This document shows positions 52,364 through 60,840 of a DNA stretch of 64,000 bases, piece after piece. Every line of letters starts with the position of its first letter. Position 1 is the first letter of the stretch. The notes below the pieces were generated by a model. That model had not been told where the DNA came from and searched no databases. It saw only the letters and a list, made by a program, of their open reading frames with translations. The translations under genes were made by a program, and so were the position numbers. Source of the DNA: Limosilactobacillus reuteri (GTDB lineage Bacteria > Bacillota > Bacilli > Lactobacillales > Lactobacillaceae); contig NZ_CP139478.1 of the NCBI RefSeq assembly GCF_034259105.1, positions 1,043,501-1,107,500 of the forward strand. Reading direction: 5' to 3'.

Positions 52364-53011
52364 ATGTCAACTAAGAAACGCGTTTATATTCCCAAAAATA
52401 AGACGAATGGTCAAATTAAGGGTAAACGGAAAATATGGGTAGAAAATGTTAAGTTTTTGACCCTTGAAGAATATGATCAGTTACGTGAGACAATTAAATT
52501 GCATTCTCGTCCTGAATTGGTTAATCGTAACCTATTACTAATTGCAATTGCCCTCAATAATGGATTACGAGCATCAGACGTTGTAACGTTAAGAGTTGGT
52601 CATGTTCTAAATAAAACTAAAACCCGTGTTATTGAACAAAAAACTGGTAAAGCTAAAACGCTCTTTTGGAATAATTGCCTTGCCGAGATTATTGATTACC
52701 TTAATGATTTAGATTATAAAGATGAAAATGATTACCTTTTCCCTGGAAAACAAGAAGGCCATTTTTCTGTACACGGCTTTTATGAGATGCTTCAACGAAT
52801 GGCTAGAAAAACGGAAAACAATAAAATCGTTGCTAAGATTGGAACGCACTCTTTTAGAAAGACTTTTGGTCGACAACTCTATAAGAAAGGTGTTAACGTT
52901 GAAATTATTTCCCAGTTGTTTAACCACTCCTCTGAACGAAATACACGTCACTACCTAGGGATTGAACAAGAAGACCTCGATAAAGTTGTTCAAAACTTTA
53001 AATTTGAATAG
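52364..53011 (+). CDS. Compact tyrosine recombinase (catalytic domain only)
   Basis: 215-aa protein from ATG 52364 (AGGAAG 7 bp upstream). It carries only the tyrosine-recombinase catalytic domain with a basic N-terminal arm (KKRVYIPKNKTNGQIKGKRKIW); the SAM-like core-binding domain is missing. Catalytic residues: R69 (NGLRASDV), K93 (QKTGKAK), H162 and R165 (THSFRKTFG), H188 (LFNHSSE) and Y197 (TRHYLGI). Such minimal recombinases include DNA-inversion and small-element enzymes. A dif-like 20-bp motif begins 12 bp after the stop and is repeated at 60769, which suggests a target site. Confidence 0.82.
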   Translation: MSTKKRVYIPKNKTNGQIKGKRKIWVENVKFLTLEEYDQLRETIKLHSRPELVNRNLLLIAIALNNGLRASDVVTLRVGHVLNKTKTRVIEQKTGKAKTLFWNNCLAEIIDYLNDLDYKDENDYLFPGKQEGHFSVHGFYEMLQRMARKTENNKIVAKIGTHSFRKTFGRQLYKKGVNVEIISQLFNHSSERNTRHYLGIEQEDLDKVVQNFKFE

Positions 53012-53023
53012 TTATTATTCCAA

Positions 53024-53043
53024 ATATTATGTAAACTAAAATA
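53024..53043 (+). repeat. dif-like direct repeat, copy 1
   Basis: ATATTATGTAAACTAAAATA, identical over 20 bp to 60769-60788 and in the same orientation. The core TTATGTAAACT equals the right (XerD) half of Firmicutes dif as I remember it. It starts 12 bp after the compact recombinase gene. Confidence 0.7.
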
Positions 53044-53093
53044 TTTAGTCATTTCCCTAATAGACTTAGGAAAATAATTCATTAGAATTAAAG

Positions 53094-53118
53094 TCCCGAA
53101 ATGTCAATTTAAGTTAGA
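53094..53118. mobile_element. Solo IS30-like terminal repeat (remnant)
   Basis: CCCGAAATGTCAATTTAAG followed by TTAGAAA matches the outer end of IS-B (CCTGAAATGTCAATTTAAATTAGAAA in two parts) with two base changes. No transposase follows, so this is a leftover end of a related element. The wider gap 53044-53264 holds nothing else I can name apart from the small palindrome AAAGCCGGCTTT at 53118-53129. Confidence 0.6.
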
Positions 53119-53264
53119 AAGCCGGCTTTTTGGGAGGAATTTAAGTAGGCCTTATGCAAATAACATAATTTTAATAGCTATTTATATCCTAACTGTTGAT
53201 ATTAACTAAATTTAACATTGAATTGAAGAAGTCTTATCATTCAATTGATTTAAGCTCTTCATAA

Positions 53265-53318
53265 GCAAAAAGATGGCGACGTTGAGAAAAAGCTTTTCTC
53301 GTGTCTCCATCTTTTTTA
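53265..53318 (-). terminator. Terminator of the three-gene unknown cluster
   Basis: Long stem AAAAAGATGG...TGAGAAAA/TTTTCTC...CCATCTTTTT overlapping the end of the gene at 53316; A and T runs on both sides. Confidence 0.75.
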
Positions 53319-54586
53319 TAATTCTTCGGCTTGTTTATACAGCTTCGAGATTACTTTTGGCGGTAAATTACTATTTTCAAGGAAGTTAAGCAACTCATCA
53401 CGGTTAATTATTCCTGCTTGAATTCCACTTATAATCTCATTTGACAGTTTAGGATCTTCCAAATTAATTTCCATTTCAGCAACCAATTTAGTAATATCTT
53501 TGGTCATTAACAATTCATAATTAGACCATCCCCGGTTCCACGGGCGCCGGATATTTGTCGCAATTAATACTAACAGTTTAATCAATGGTTCATTAGTTTT
53601 ATCCTGTTTAACACTAAGGCCGTGCTCCTCGTTTAAAAATGCAACAACCTTATTGATAGCCTCATTTACACTTGATAATTCAAGTCCATAAGCGCTCATT
53701 TTCAATTGATAAAGGGATAGGAAAGCAGCGCCTTTAACATCGTCCCCAGATAATCCATATTGGTTAGCAAGCAACTCTTCCAAATCTTGTTGATAGTTAC
53801 TGATATTGGCAAATGGATTAAATTTATTGTCAATTAAGACTTCTTTTTCTGGAATATAGTATGGAAGGCCCTGTTGATGTTTATAAAACGAAGGAAGTCT
53901 ATCTCCATCTTTAATAAGAAGTGGACTAAAGATAAAAATTTCAGGAGCAATATCAACATCCCTAAATTCTTCTCTAAAGTCAATAATAAAGTATTCCATC
54001 GTCATTTCATTGAATTTATTTTGGATGTATTGATCGAATCGTTCTTTATCAATTGATGGATTTTGGCCATGAATAATTTGGTAAGCCTGTTGTGCAGAAA
54101 TAAGGCCATACAAAGCAACAAATGATTTGAGATATTCGTCAATCATTTTATCAGTTTGTGGATCGAATACTACTGGAAGTTTATCTGATTCACTAAATAA
54201 TGAAGCAAGAAAATCTTCTATCGTTTGATCTTCCTCCTCATCTTCGTCAAAGTCGACCGGATCTTTTTGCGTGTATACGAGAATGTCATCGTATTCATTA
54301 TCACTAATAATGTCTTTATCTTTTAAGTACTTTGCTAGTTTTTTCAACGAGGCCTTAATATTCGTTCGTTCTGTTTTGCCTACTCCGTGAAATTCCAGTT
54401 CATCAACACTAGTTTGAATATCAAGATTAAAAATAGTGCTCAAACGATAGGCGACCCATTCATTAAGATAAAATTGCAAGTTATCTCGATAGCGGCGAAT
54501 AGTTTTAGTACTATAATTATGTTTAGCATCAGCAAGAAAGAGGTCTAAGAGTTGATTATTTGCGTCTTGGATTTGTTAGATTGCAT
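53316..54586 (-). pseudogene. Hypothetical gene of unknown function, probably frameshifted near its start
   Basis: The main frame (to 54479) encodes 387 aa starting at a TTG without a ribosome-binding site. The same frame is open further upstream for 32 codons and reads QDANNQLLDLFLADAKH.. then TIRRYRDNLQFYLNEWVAYRL, clearly part of the protein, until the stop of the preceding gene. A good start, ATG 54586 with GGAG 8 bp before it, lies in another frame and stops after 13 codons. One indel between about 54550 and 54575 would join them (~422 aa). An acidic stretch DFDEDEEEDQ and no transmembrane helix are seen. The N-terminal pattern recalls uncharacterised SEC-C-type or plasmid proteins, but I cannot name it. 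Confidence 0.55.
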
Positions 54587-55205
54587 TATCAACTCCATCG
54601 GCAGTAAGTTTTTCTCCATCTACCTGACTTAATTTCTTTAACTTATTAGTAATTTCTTTTAAGTACAGTTCTTCCAAATTTACGTGTTTAATGCTAAACG
54701 GTTGAGCCATTTCGATTACCTTAACCGTCTCGCCTTCACCAACATAAATTCTACCTTTTTGCTGTACCTTTTTAAGCAATGCTTTTGCTAAGTCTATTTC
54801 ATTAGTGCTAGTTTTTTGTGGCTTTATGACATTCTGATAAAAATCGGTTATAGTTTTTACTTGTAGAGGGTGAATCGTTTTATTGATTTGCCAATCCCCA
54901 CCGGTTGCTAAGTAATCTGTCAATGACTCAGCAGACAGTCCTAGCTCTTGCCAAATTATTGCTAGTTGCTTCTCAAACCGCTCTTTAATCGTCTGTTTAT
55001 TTTTAGCATTTACATCAAATAAGACAATTGCCATGGTAGTAGCATCATTTAAGAAAATCATGTTCTTTTTGCGTTTAGCGGTATAGTAAGTAGCATGCCA
55101 TGAAAAAAGCGGATTAGCTAATGCTCCTGCCACAGTCTCTTCGCTCATTGCTTGTTGATAAGTATTAAATAGTTTCTGTGCTTTCTTTTCGACGTTAATA
55201 AACAC
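54576..55205 (-). CDS. Hypothetical protein, possibly DUF6933-like
   Basis: 209-aa cytoplasmic protein from GTG 55205, with GGGGG 7 bp upstream. The N-terminal half reads PLFSWHATYYTAKRKKNMIFLNDATTMAIVLFD, which resembles proteins grouped as DUF6933 (recall only). The C-terminus is Lys/Glu/Leu rich. The start is 1 bp from the stop of the upstream gene, and the end overlaps the next start, so three genes are translated as one operon. Function unknown. Confidence 0.6.
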   Translation of the reverse strand: MFINVEKKAQKLFNTYQQAMSEETVAGALANPLFSWHATYYTAKRKKNMIFLNDATTMAIVLFDVNAKNKQTIKERFEKQLAIIWQELGLSAESLTDYLATGGDWQINKTIHPLQVKTITDFYQNVIKPQKTSTNEIDLAKALLKKVQQKGRIYVGEGETVKVIEMAQPFSIKHVNLEELYLKEITNKLKKLSQVDGEKLTADGVDNAI

Positions 55206-55511
55206 TTAGTTTCCCCCATCTCTTTTCGTAATCATTACATTTCCATCTTCTGGATTTCCATAGACTTCATAAGCACCATTGAGCTTAATTTCCCGATAGT
55301 CTTGACCGGCATAGTTTCCTTTAATCGTATACTTTCCATCTGGTAAGGTGCCAACAGGTTGGAAGAGCTCTGGTACCGGCTTTTTATCTGTGACGATAAT
55401 TTCAAATTCGCCGTCTACTCCCCCATTGCTAAATGTCAACTTTTGACTAGTGTCATCATTAATAATGATAACTTCAGCTTTATCAGTAGTCTGACGTATT
55501 TCTTCTTCCAT
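55206..55511 (-). CDS. Hypothetical 101-aa protein
   Basis: Small acidic protein with beta-strand-rich pattern (SQKLTFSNGGVDGEFEIIVTDKK, TLPDGKYTIKGNYAGQDYREIKL) and no signal peptide. AGGAG lies 8 bp before the ATG. First gene of the three-gene cluster; upstream, the TPP-riboswitch transcript runs the other way. I do not recognise the family. Confidence 0.6.
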   Translation of the reverse strand: MEEEIRQTTDKAEVIIINDDTSQKLTFSNGGVDGEFEIIVTDKKPVPELFQPVGTLPDGKYTIKGNYAGQDYREIKLNGAYEVYGNPEDGNVMITKRDGGN

Positions 55512-55631
55512 TTCTAAATTCTCCTACCTTTTTATTTATTACATTTTACAATTATCATTCCCATTTTGCCAATTATCTTTATTGATATTCATAAAGAATA
55601 ATTTGCGGCATACTATTAATAGACAATTTAT

Positions 55632-55722
55632 TGCATTAGGGGTGCCCATAGTGCTGGGCTGAGATGTGCAGAGACGCATGGACTCTAGAACCTGTAAGTT
55701 AACGCTTGCGTAGGAAAATGCA
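55632..55722 (+). promoter_or_regulatory. TPP riboswitch (thi box)
   Basis: Conserved elements in order: GGGGTGCCC, GCTGAGATG, the actively paired region around GACTCTAGAACCTG and the closing GCGTAGGAAAATGCA. The P1 stem pairs TGCATT (55632) with AATGCA. It binds thiamine pyrophosphate and here precedes a terminator and thiM. Confidence 0.93.
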
Positions 55723-55732
55723 CTGAACTTTA

Positions 55733-55773
55733 ATACTCAAAGTAGGTGTATTTCCTACCTTGAGTATTTTTTA
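55733..55773 (+). terminator. Riboswitch-controlled terminator before thiM
   Basis: Stem ATACTCAAAGTAGG/CCTACCTTGAGTAT followed by TTTTT. It lies 11 bp after the riboswitch, which makes transcription termination the likely output when TPP is bound. Confidence 0.85.
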
Positions 55774-55790
55774 TTTAAGGAGCTAATTTT

Positions 55791-56600
55791 ATGGTACAAC
55801 GTCAAATTAACTGGTCACTAATCGATCGGGTTCGTGCTAAAAATCCGATTGTCCTTAACCTGGCCAATTTAGTAACAATTGATAAAGTTGCCGATGCCGT
55901 TAGTGCTGTCGGAGCGTCGCCAATCATGTCTGTTGAACCTGCTGAAGCGGATGAAATGGTGATGCTAGCAAATGCCCTTTCTATCAATCTCGGAACGATT
56001 AATGAACATCAGGCAACACAAATTAGAACGGTTCTGCGAGCTGCCACGCCACTAAAGCCCCTCGTTTTAGATCCAGTAGCGGTAAGTGCGGTTCCATCCC
56101 GCTTAAAGTTTGCCCACTCATTGCTAAATGATTTTCATTTTGATGTTATTCGTGGTAACGCCAGTGAAATTGCTGCTTTAGTAGAAGCTGACAATACTAG
56201 TCATGGAATCGACGCTGGTAAAGTTCCTAATCAGGTTCAAATTGCCGAAACGTGTGCTCGACGTTACCATTCAATTGTAGTCTTGACTGGTGAAACTGAC
56301 ATAATAACTGATGGGCAAGTTGTCTATGAAAATCCCTTTTCTGCCGAGATGTTAACGATGAATGTGGGTAGTGGCGACATGCTTTCTAGTATCATCGCTG
56401 CATTTTTAGGGACTACTACTAATACTTGGGATGCATGTATTGTTGCAACGGTTTTGGTATCTGCTGCTGGAGTATTAGCTAACCGTTATTCAGTCGGACT
56501 CGGTTCGTGGCAAGTACAATTTTTTGACCAGCTTTCGATTATGGATACGAAAGCATTACTAGAATTCTTTGATGAAAGTGAGGAAGATTACCTTGATTAA
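55791..56600 (+). CDS. thiM: Hydroxyethylthiazole kinase
   Basis: 269-aa ribokinase-like enzyme that phosphorylates 4-methyl-5-hydroxyethylthiazole for thiamine salvage. Motifs: NPIVLNLANLVT at the N-terminus (the usual HNITN-type substrate region is changed), VIRGNASEIAAL, and the catalytic Cys/Gly region changed to MNVGSGDMLSSIIAAF. AAGGAG precedes ATG. First gene of thiMDE under the TPP riboswitch. Confidence 0.92.
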   Translation: MVQRQINWSLIDRVRAKNPIVLNLANLVTIDKVADAVSAVGASPIMSVEPAEADEMVMLANALSINLGTINEHQATQIRTVLRAATPLKPLVLDPVAVSAVPSRLKFAHSLLNDFHFDVIRGNASEIAALVEADNTSHGIDAGKVPNQVQIAETCARRYHSIVVLTGETDIITDGQVVYENPFSAEMLTMNVGSGDMLSSIIAAFLGTTTNTWDACIVATVLVSAAGVLANRYSVGLGSWQVQFFDQLSIMDTKALLEFFDESEEDYLD

Positions 56601-57411
56601 TGATTATCCCCAGGCTCTAACAATTGCTGGAACTGATAGTGGTGGTGGTGCTGGTATTCCAGCAGATGTAAAGACGATGCAAATGCGCGGCGTATACTCA
56701 GCGATGGTAGTCGTAGCGGTCACAGCCCAAAATACATTAGGAGTGCAAGATGCCCTGCCAATGCCTGAAAAATTAATTAATGAGCAATTCGCTTCAATTG
56801 CTGGTGATTTGAAAATTAGGGCTTGTAAAACGGGGATGCTGGCTGACCCTATCCGTGTAAGAACTGTTTTACGAAATTTAAAGAAATATGATTTGGGACC
56901 GCTTATTGTCGATCCGGTCATGGTAGCAAAAGGAGGCGCAAAGTTACTTAGTGATGATGCAATTTCAATTGTAAGGGATGAACTTATCCCCCTCGCCTCT
57001 CTGGTTACGCCAAACATTCCAGAAGCTTGTGAGTTGACGGGAATTGCAATAAGGGATAAAAATGATATTAAAAAGGCTGCCCGCGAATTACAAGAGCGCG
57101 GAGCAAAAAATATTCTCATAAAAGGTGGCCATGCAGAATCTTCAGACAAGGCTGATGATTATATTTTATTTGAAGATGGTAATGATATGTGGTTAACTGC
57201 GCCTCGTGTTAATACTAAAAATACTCATGGGACTGGTGATACAATTTCTGCATGTATTACTGCGGAAATTGCTAAGGGTCACTCCATGGAACAGGCAATT
57301 ATGATTGGGAAGACATATGTCGAAAAGACGATTAGTAAGGGTATTAATGTTGGTCATGGGCATGGGCCACTTAATCACTGGGTTAAAATTGAAGGAGACG
57401 ATCTAAAATGA
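56593..57411 (+). CDS. thiD: Hydroxymethylpyrimidine/phosphomethylpyrimidine kinase
   Basis: 272-aa kinase from TTG 56593 (GAGG 9-13 bp upstream), overlapping thiM by 8 bp; an ATG frame start at 56569 lies deep in thiM and adds foreign residues. Motifs [21 protein letters not shown] (substrate loop), [25 protein letters not shown] and the anion hole [15 protein letters not shown] are all present. Makes HMP-PP for coupling to the thiazole unit. Confidence 0.93.
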   Translation: MINDYPQALTIAGTDSGGGAGIPADVKTMQMRGVYSAMVVVAVTAQNTLGVQDALPMPEKLINEQFASIAGDLKIRACKTGMLADPIRVRTVLRNLKKYDLGPLIVDPVMVAKGGAKLLSDDAISIVRDELIPLASLVTPNIPEACELTGIAIRDKNDIKKAARELQERGAKNILIKGGHAESSDKADDYILFEDGNDMWLTAPRVNTKNTHGTGDTISACITAEIAKGHSMEQAIMIGKTYVEKTISKGINVGHGHGPLNHWVKIEGDDLK

Positions 57412-58055
57412 TATTTGATCCAAAAATGTTACAAGTATACTTAGTTGGTGGAACACAAGATGTTCATAATGACGTTGTTAAATTTCTCGAAAAAGTGGAG
57501 CTAGCAATGAAGAGTGGTATCACCGCCTTCCAATATCGAGAAAAAGGAAACTCGAAGTTACGGCCTAATGAACGAGTAGACTTAGGACTAGAATTACGGA
57601 CCTTATGTACGCACTATGCGATTCCATTGATTGTTGATGACGACTATGAATTGGCCCAGCAAATTAACGCTGATGGAGTTCACGTTGGGCAAAATGATAC
57701 TAAGATTGAACAAGTATCTGTCGCTGTAGGTCATCAGATGTTCATTGGCTACTCCTGTAATACACCAGAACAAGTTGAACGCGCTAATACAATGGACTTT
57801 GTTGATTATATCGGTTGTGGCCCTGTTTTCCCTACAAAATCAAAGCCTGACGCCGATACTGCTATTGGGATCAATCGTCTTGAACGTTTAAACATGATCA
57901 GTGAGCGTCCTGTAGTTGCAATTGGGGGTATCGATGAAGAAAATATGAAAGTTGTTCACGACACTGGAGTTGCAGGTCTAGCTGTTATTTCCTTAGTCTT
58001 TGATAGCAAGGATCTTGTAGCAACTGTAAAGAAAATGAAGAATTTGTATAAATAA
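57408..58055 (+). CDS. thiE: Thiamine-phosphate synthase
   Basis: 215-aa TIM-barrel enzyme that joins HMP-PP and thiazole phosphate. Motifs: [64 protein letters not shown] and [11 protein letters not shown]. Start overlaps the thiD stop (ATGA). With thiM and thiD it forms a complete precursor-salvage route; no thiC or thiG is present. Confidence 0.94.
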   Translation: MIFDPKMLQVYLVGGTQDVHNDVVKFLEKVELAMKSGITAFQYREKGNSKLRPNERVDLGLELRTLCTHYAIPLIVDDDYELAQQINADGVHVGQNDTKIEQVSVAVGHQMFIGYSCNTPEQVERANTMDFVDYIGCGPVFPTKSKPDADTAIGINRLERLNMISERPVVAIGGIDEENMKVVHDTGVAGLAVISLVFDSKDLVATVKKMKNLYK

Positions 58056-58057
58056 AA

Positions 58058-58107
58058 TAGCAAGGTTGAAAGTTGAAGGGATTTCTCTTTCAGCCTTGCC
58101 ATTTTAT
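58058..58107. terminator. Terminator of thiMDE, facing the ClC gene
   Basis: Stem AGCAAGGTTGAAAG/CTTTCAGCCTTGC followed by ATTTT; placed between convergent units. Confidence 0.8.
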
Positions 58108-58130
58108 TAGGTAATATTTTTTACTAAAGA

Positions 58131-59390
58131 TTATTTTGTACTTGCTTTTGCTTCCTGCATCCATTTTGAAATTCCAATTGAAATTGCGACTCCAATCCCC
58201 AGGGGAAGAAAAGCTGTAAAGTTAAGGTGACAAACTTCAAATAACATAAATAATGCCATTAACGGTGCCTGCTGTGACGCTGCTAAAAATAATGAGGCAC
58301 CGATAACTGCACACTGAGTTAAAGTCACAACCGGGAAGAAGTGCATATAAGGAATACCGAGAAATACTCCAATAACTGCTCCAGCGGCAATCGATGGTGT
58401 CAGTGTTCCTCCATAGCCCCCACATTTGATTGTAAATAAGGTAACCACTACTTTAGCAACGAGGCCAAACAAGAGCGCTCCTAGGACTTGAGAATTGATA
58501 GTGGTCGTATTCATGGCTAATTGAGCAAGTCCCCGTCCATTACCCATAATTTGCGGATAAAAAGCTGCAATTGCTCCTGCTGAGAATGATAAAAGCGGTA
58601 ACTGCCAGAAAATGTTTTTACCCGTTGCCTGTTTACTAGAAGCTGCTTTAACTCCTTGTTTAAACCAGGTTCCGGTTACTCCAAGGATTAAGCCTAACAC
58701 AATTGCTAATGGAACGGATAGCAAAGAGAAGTCACGACTTCCGACAATATAATATGGTTCGAATCCTTTTAAAATCGAACCAATCATCGTCGCAATTACT
58801 GACATGATTAAGCTAACGGAAACTGAACGGGCATTAATGCGCCGGTATAAAATTTCTAAACAGAAAACAGTTCCTGTAATAGGTGCAATATAGACCCCCG
58901 CGAATCCGGCTCCAGCAGCAGCGGCGATCAATAAACGTTTATCTTCATCATTAAGGTGCAACCATCGATAAGAATCAAGCACTCGGGACCATTTCTGAGC
59001 GATAGCAGCCCCTGCTTCTCGTGGGGCTAATTCACGACCGATGAAATTCCCAGTCCCTACGAAAAAGATCTGGGTAACTACGTGAATAAATGTTTTTCTT
59101 AACGGCATTTCTTTACCATTTAGGGCATTTTTAATGCTAACTGGATGATAATGGCGCTGAAGGAAGTACCAAATAATGGTAGCGATTATCCCCCCTATTA
59201 GCACCGAGACAAATCGATGAATAGGAAAAATATTAATATTAACCGGAATCTTATTTGTCTCGTTAAAATTTAAAAAATAATGCTCTGTTAAATCTAGAAT
59301 AGCGCTAAGGATCAATGAGCTAAACCCAACGACTATTCCAAGAACAACCGTTGCAATAGCTAATGAAATGTTCTCTTGCGTTTCTTTCAT
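58131..59390 (-). CDS. ClC-type chloride channel/antiporter
   Basis: 419-aa membrane protein with about 10 or more hydrophobic helices. The ClC core is visible as FIGRELAPREAGAAIAQ (the GREGP region, with changes), AGFAGVYIAPITGTVFCLEI, MGNGRGLAQLA (position of GSGIP) and CGGYGGTLTPSIAAGAVIG (position of GxFxP). The changed anion-site motifs place it outside the classical EriC group, so anion choice and transport mode (channel or H+ exchange) cannot be set. No cytoplasmic CBS domain. AGGAG precedes the start. Confidence 0.82.
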   Translation of the reverse strand: MKETQENISLAIATVVLGIVVGFSSLILSAILDLTEHYFLNFNETNKIPVNINIFPIHRFVSVLIGGIIATIIWYFLQRHYHPVSIKNALNGKEMPLRKTFIHVVTQIFFVGTGNFIGRELAPREAGAAIAQKWSRVLDSYRWLHLNDEDKRLLIAAAAGAGFAGVYIAPITGTVFCLEILYRRINARSVSVSLIMSVIATMIGSILKGFEPYYIVGSRDFSLLSVPLAIVLGLILGVTGTWFKQGVKAASSKQATGKNIFWQLPLLSFSAGAIAAFYPQIMGNGRGLAQLAMNTTTINSQVLGALLFGLVAKVVVTLFTIKCGGYGGTLTPSIAAGAVIGVFLGIPYMHFFPVVTLTQCAVIGASLFLAASQQAPLMALFMLFEVCHLNFTAFLPLGIGVAISIGISKWMQEAKASTK

Positions 59391-59471
59391 CTTTTCGTCT
59401 CCTATAAAAATAAATCACCTTCCAGTTTATCACGGATGAATGTAAAAAGATAACAGCAATCTTTTAATATG

Positions 59472-60751
59472 TGGTGGATTATAGAATGAAGTTAGCCACC
59501 CAGTTGGTGGTAAATAAAAAACGCCATTCGGCGTGACATCAGGTATCATATTAAGTGAACCAAACCTATATGAAAGGATGTCCGTCAAATGACGCACTTA
59601 AATGATACCATGTCTACTAGTTTATTGACTACTCATAAAAAGAATGCTCATCTTACTAAAGAAGAACGTGTGATGATTGCGACTTTAAAGTCGCAAGGAC
59701 TTTCCAATCGCGCAATTGGTCGCCAATTAGGAGTTAATCATCAAACAATTAATAACGAGCTCAACCGTGGTACGGTCCGCCAACTTCATCGTCAAAAATC
59801 TAATGGTAAGATTTACGAATATTCTTACTACATCTATAGTTATGAAGCTGGTCAGGCCACATATCTTGAACATCACCGCCATTCTGGTCGTCATCGCTTA
59901 TATTATTCTTCAAAGCAATTTTTACGATTAGCTGATCAGCTAATGCTTGGTGAGTTTGACGACCACCATTACTCCCCACAAGCGGTTATTTATAAGGCTC
60001 GAGATTTAATGAATGATGGCACCCTGATCCCAAAGTCGGTTGTAACTTTATATCAATGGATTAATGAGGGTGTGCTTCGTACGTCCAATTTAGACCTCTT
60101 TGAAAAACCTAAACGTAAGCATCATCGAACTCATCCGCAAGCTAAAAGGTGCTTAGGGCCTAATATTGCTCAACGACCTCAAACTGCGGACCAACGGTCC
60201 GAAATTGGCCATTGGGAACTAGATACAGTTCAGGGACAGAAAAACGGTAATGACAGTGTTGTACTAGTAATGACTGATCGCCTTTCACGAGTTAATATCA
60301 CGAGTAAAATTGCTGGTAAAACTGCGCATGCAGTAAATCAGTTCTTTATAAATTTACGCCAGAAAATGGGCACAGATGCTTACTATCGCATCTTTAAGAC
60401 AATAACCTCTGACAACGGTTCAGAATTTAGTGAGTTAACACAAGTTCACGATCATGTTTTCTATGCTGATCCGTATTCCCCTTGGGAACGTGGATCCAAT
60501 GAGATCAATAACCGGTTTCTCCGCAAGGAGATTACCAAAGGTGAAGCTATAAATAACTATAGTAGTGCTCAGATCATAGCGACTAATGATTGGATGAATC
60601 ACTATCCACGAGCTATGTTTAATGGACATTCGTCAATGGATATCTATCGTAAGGCCTTCTACCAAGAGATATCACAGCTCCATCAACCAATAATCAATTG
60701 GTCAGTATTATTTATTTGAGTCCAGTGGCTAACTTATTCTTGAAATTTAGG
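59472..60751 (+). mobile_element. IS-A copy 5
   Basis: Complete 1280-bp copy in the opposite orientation to the other four. Target duplication ATCTTTTAATATG (13 bp) at 59459-59471 and 60752-60764. It lies between the ClC gene and the dif-like copy 2, only 17 bp from the latter. Confidence 0.95.
59589..60719 (+). CDS. IS30-family transposase (IS-A copy 5)
   Basis: Intact 376-aa transposase. Differs from copy 2 by Arg to His at residues 67 and 102. DDE residues conserved. Confidence 0.95.
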   Translation: MTHLNDTMSTSLLTTHKKNAHLTKEERVMIATLKSQGLSNRAIGRQLGVNHQTINNELNRGTVRQLHRQKSNGKIYEYSYYIYSYEAGQATYLEHHRHSGRHRLYYSSKQFLRLADQLMLGEFDDHHYSPQAVIYKARDLMNDGTLIPKSVVTLYQWINEGVLRTSNLDLFEKPKRKHHRTHPQAKRCLGPNIAQRPQTADQRSEIGHWELDTVQGQKNGNDSVVLVMTDRLSRVNITSKIAGKTAHAVNQFFINLRQKMGTDAYYRIFKTITSDNGSEFSELTQVHDHVFYADPYSPWERGSNEINNRFLRKEITKGEAINNYSSAQIIATNDWMNHYPRAMFNGHSSMDIYRKAFYQEISQLHQPIINWSVLFI

Positions 60752-60768
60752 ATCTTTTAATATGTTGG

Positions 60769-60788
60769 ATATTATGTAAACTAAAATA
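60769..60788 (+). repeat. dif-like direct repeat, copy 2
   Basis: Exact 20-bp match and same orientation as 53024-53043. Its last bases overlap the alpha-glucosidase terminator. Together the two copies bound 7.7 kb. Confidence 0.7.
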
Positions 60789-60833
60789 CGACCGAAGAAT
60801 AAGCGCTAAACTTCTTTCTCAGTCGTATTTCTA
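60784..60833 (-). terminator. Terminator of the alpha-glucosidase gene
   Basis: Stem AAATACGACCGAAGAA / TTCTTTCTCAGTCGTATTT with a short loop, after the gene's stop on the minus strand. Confidence 0.75.
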
Positions 60834-60840
60834 TCTCAGA

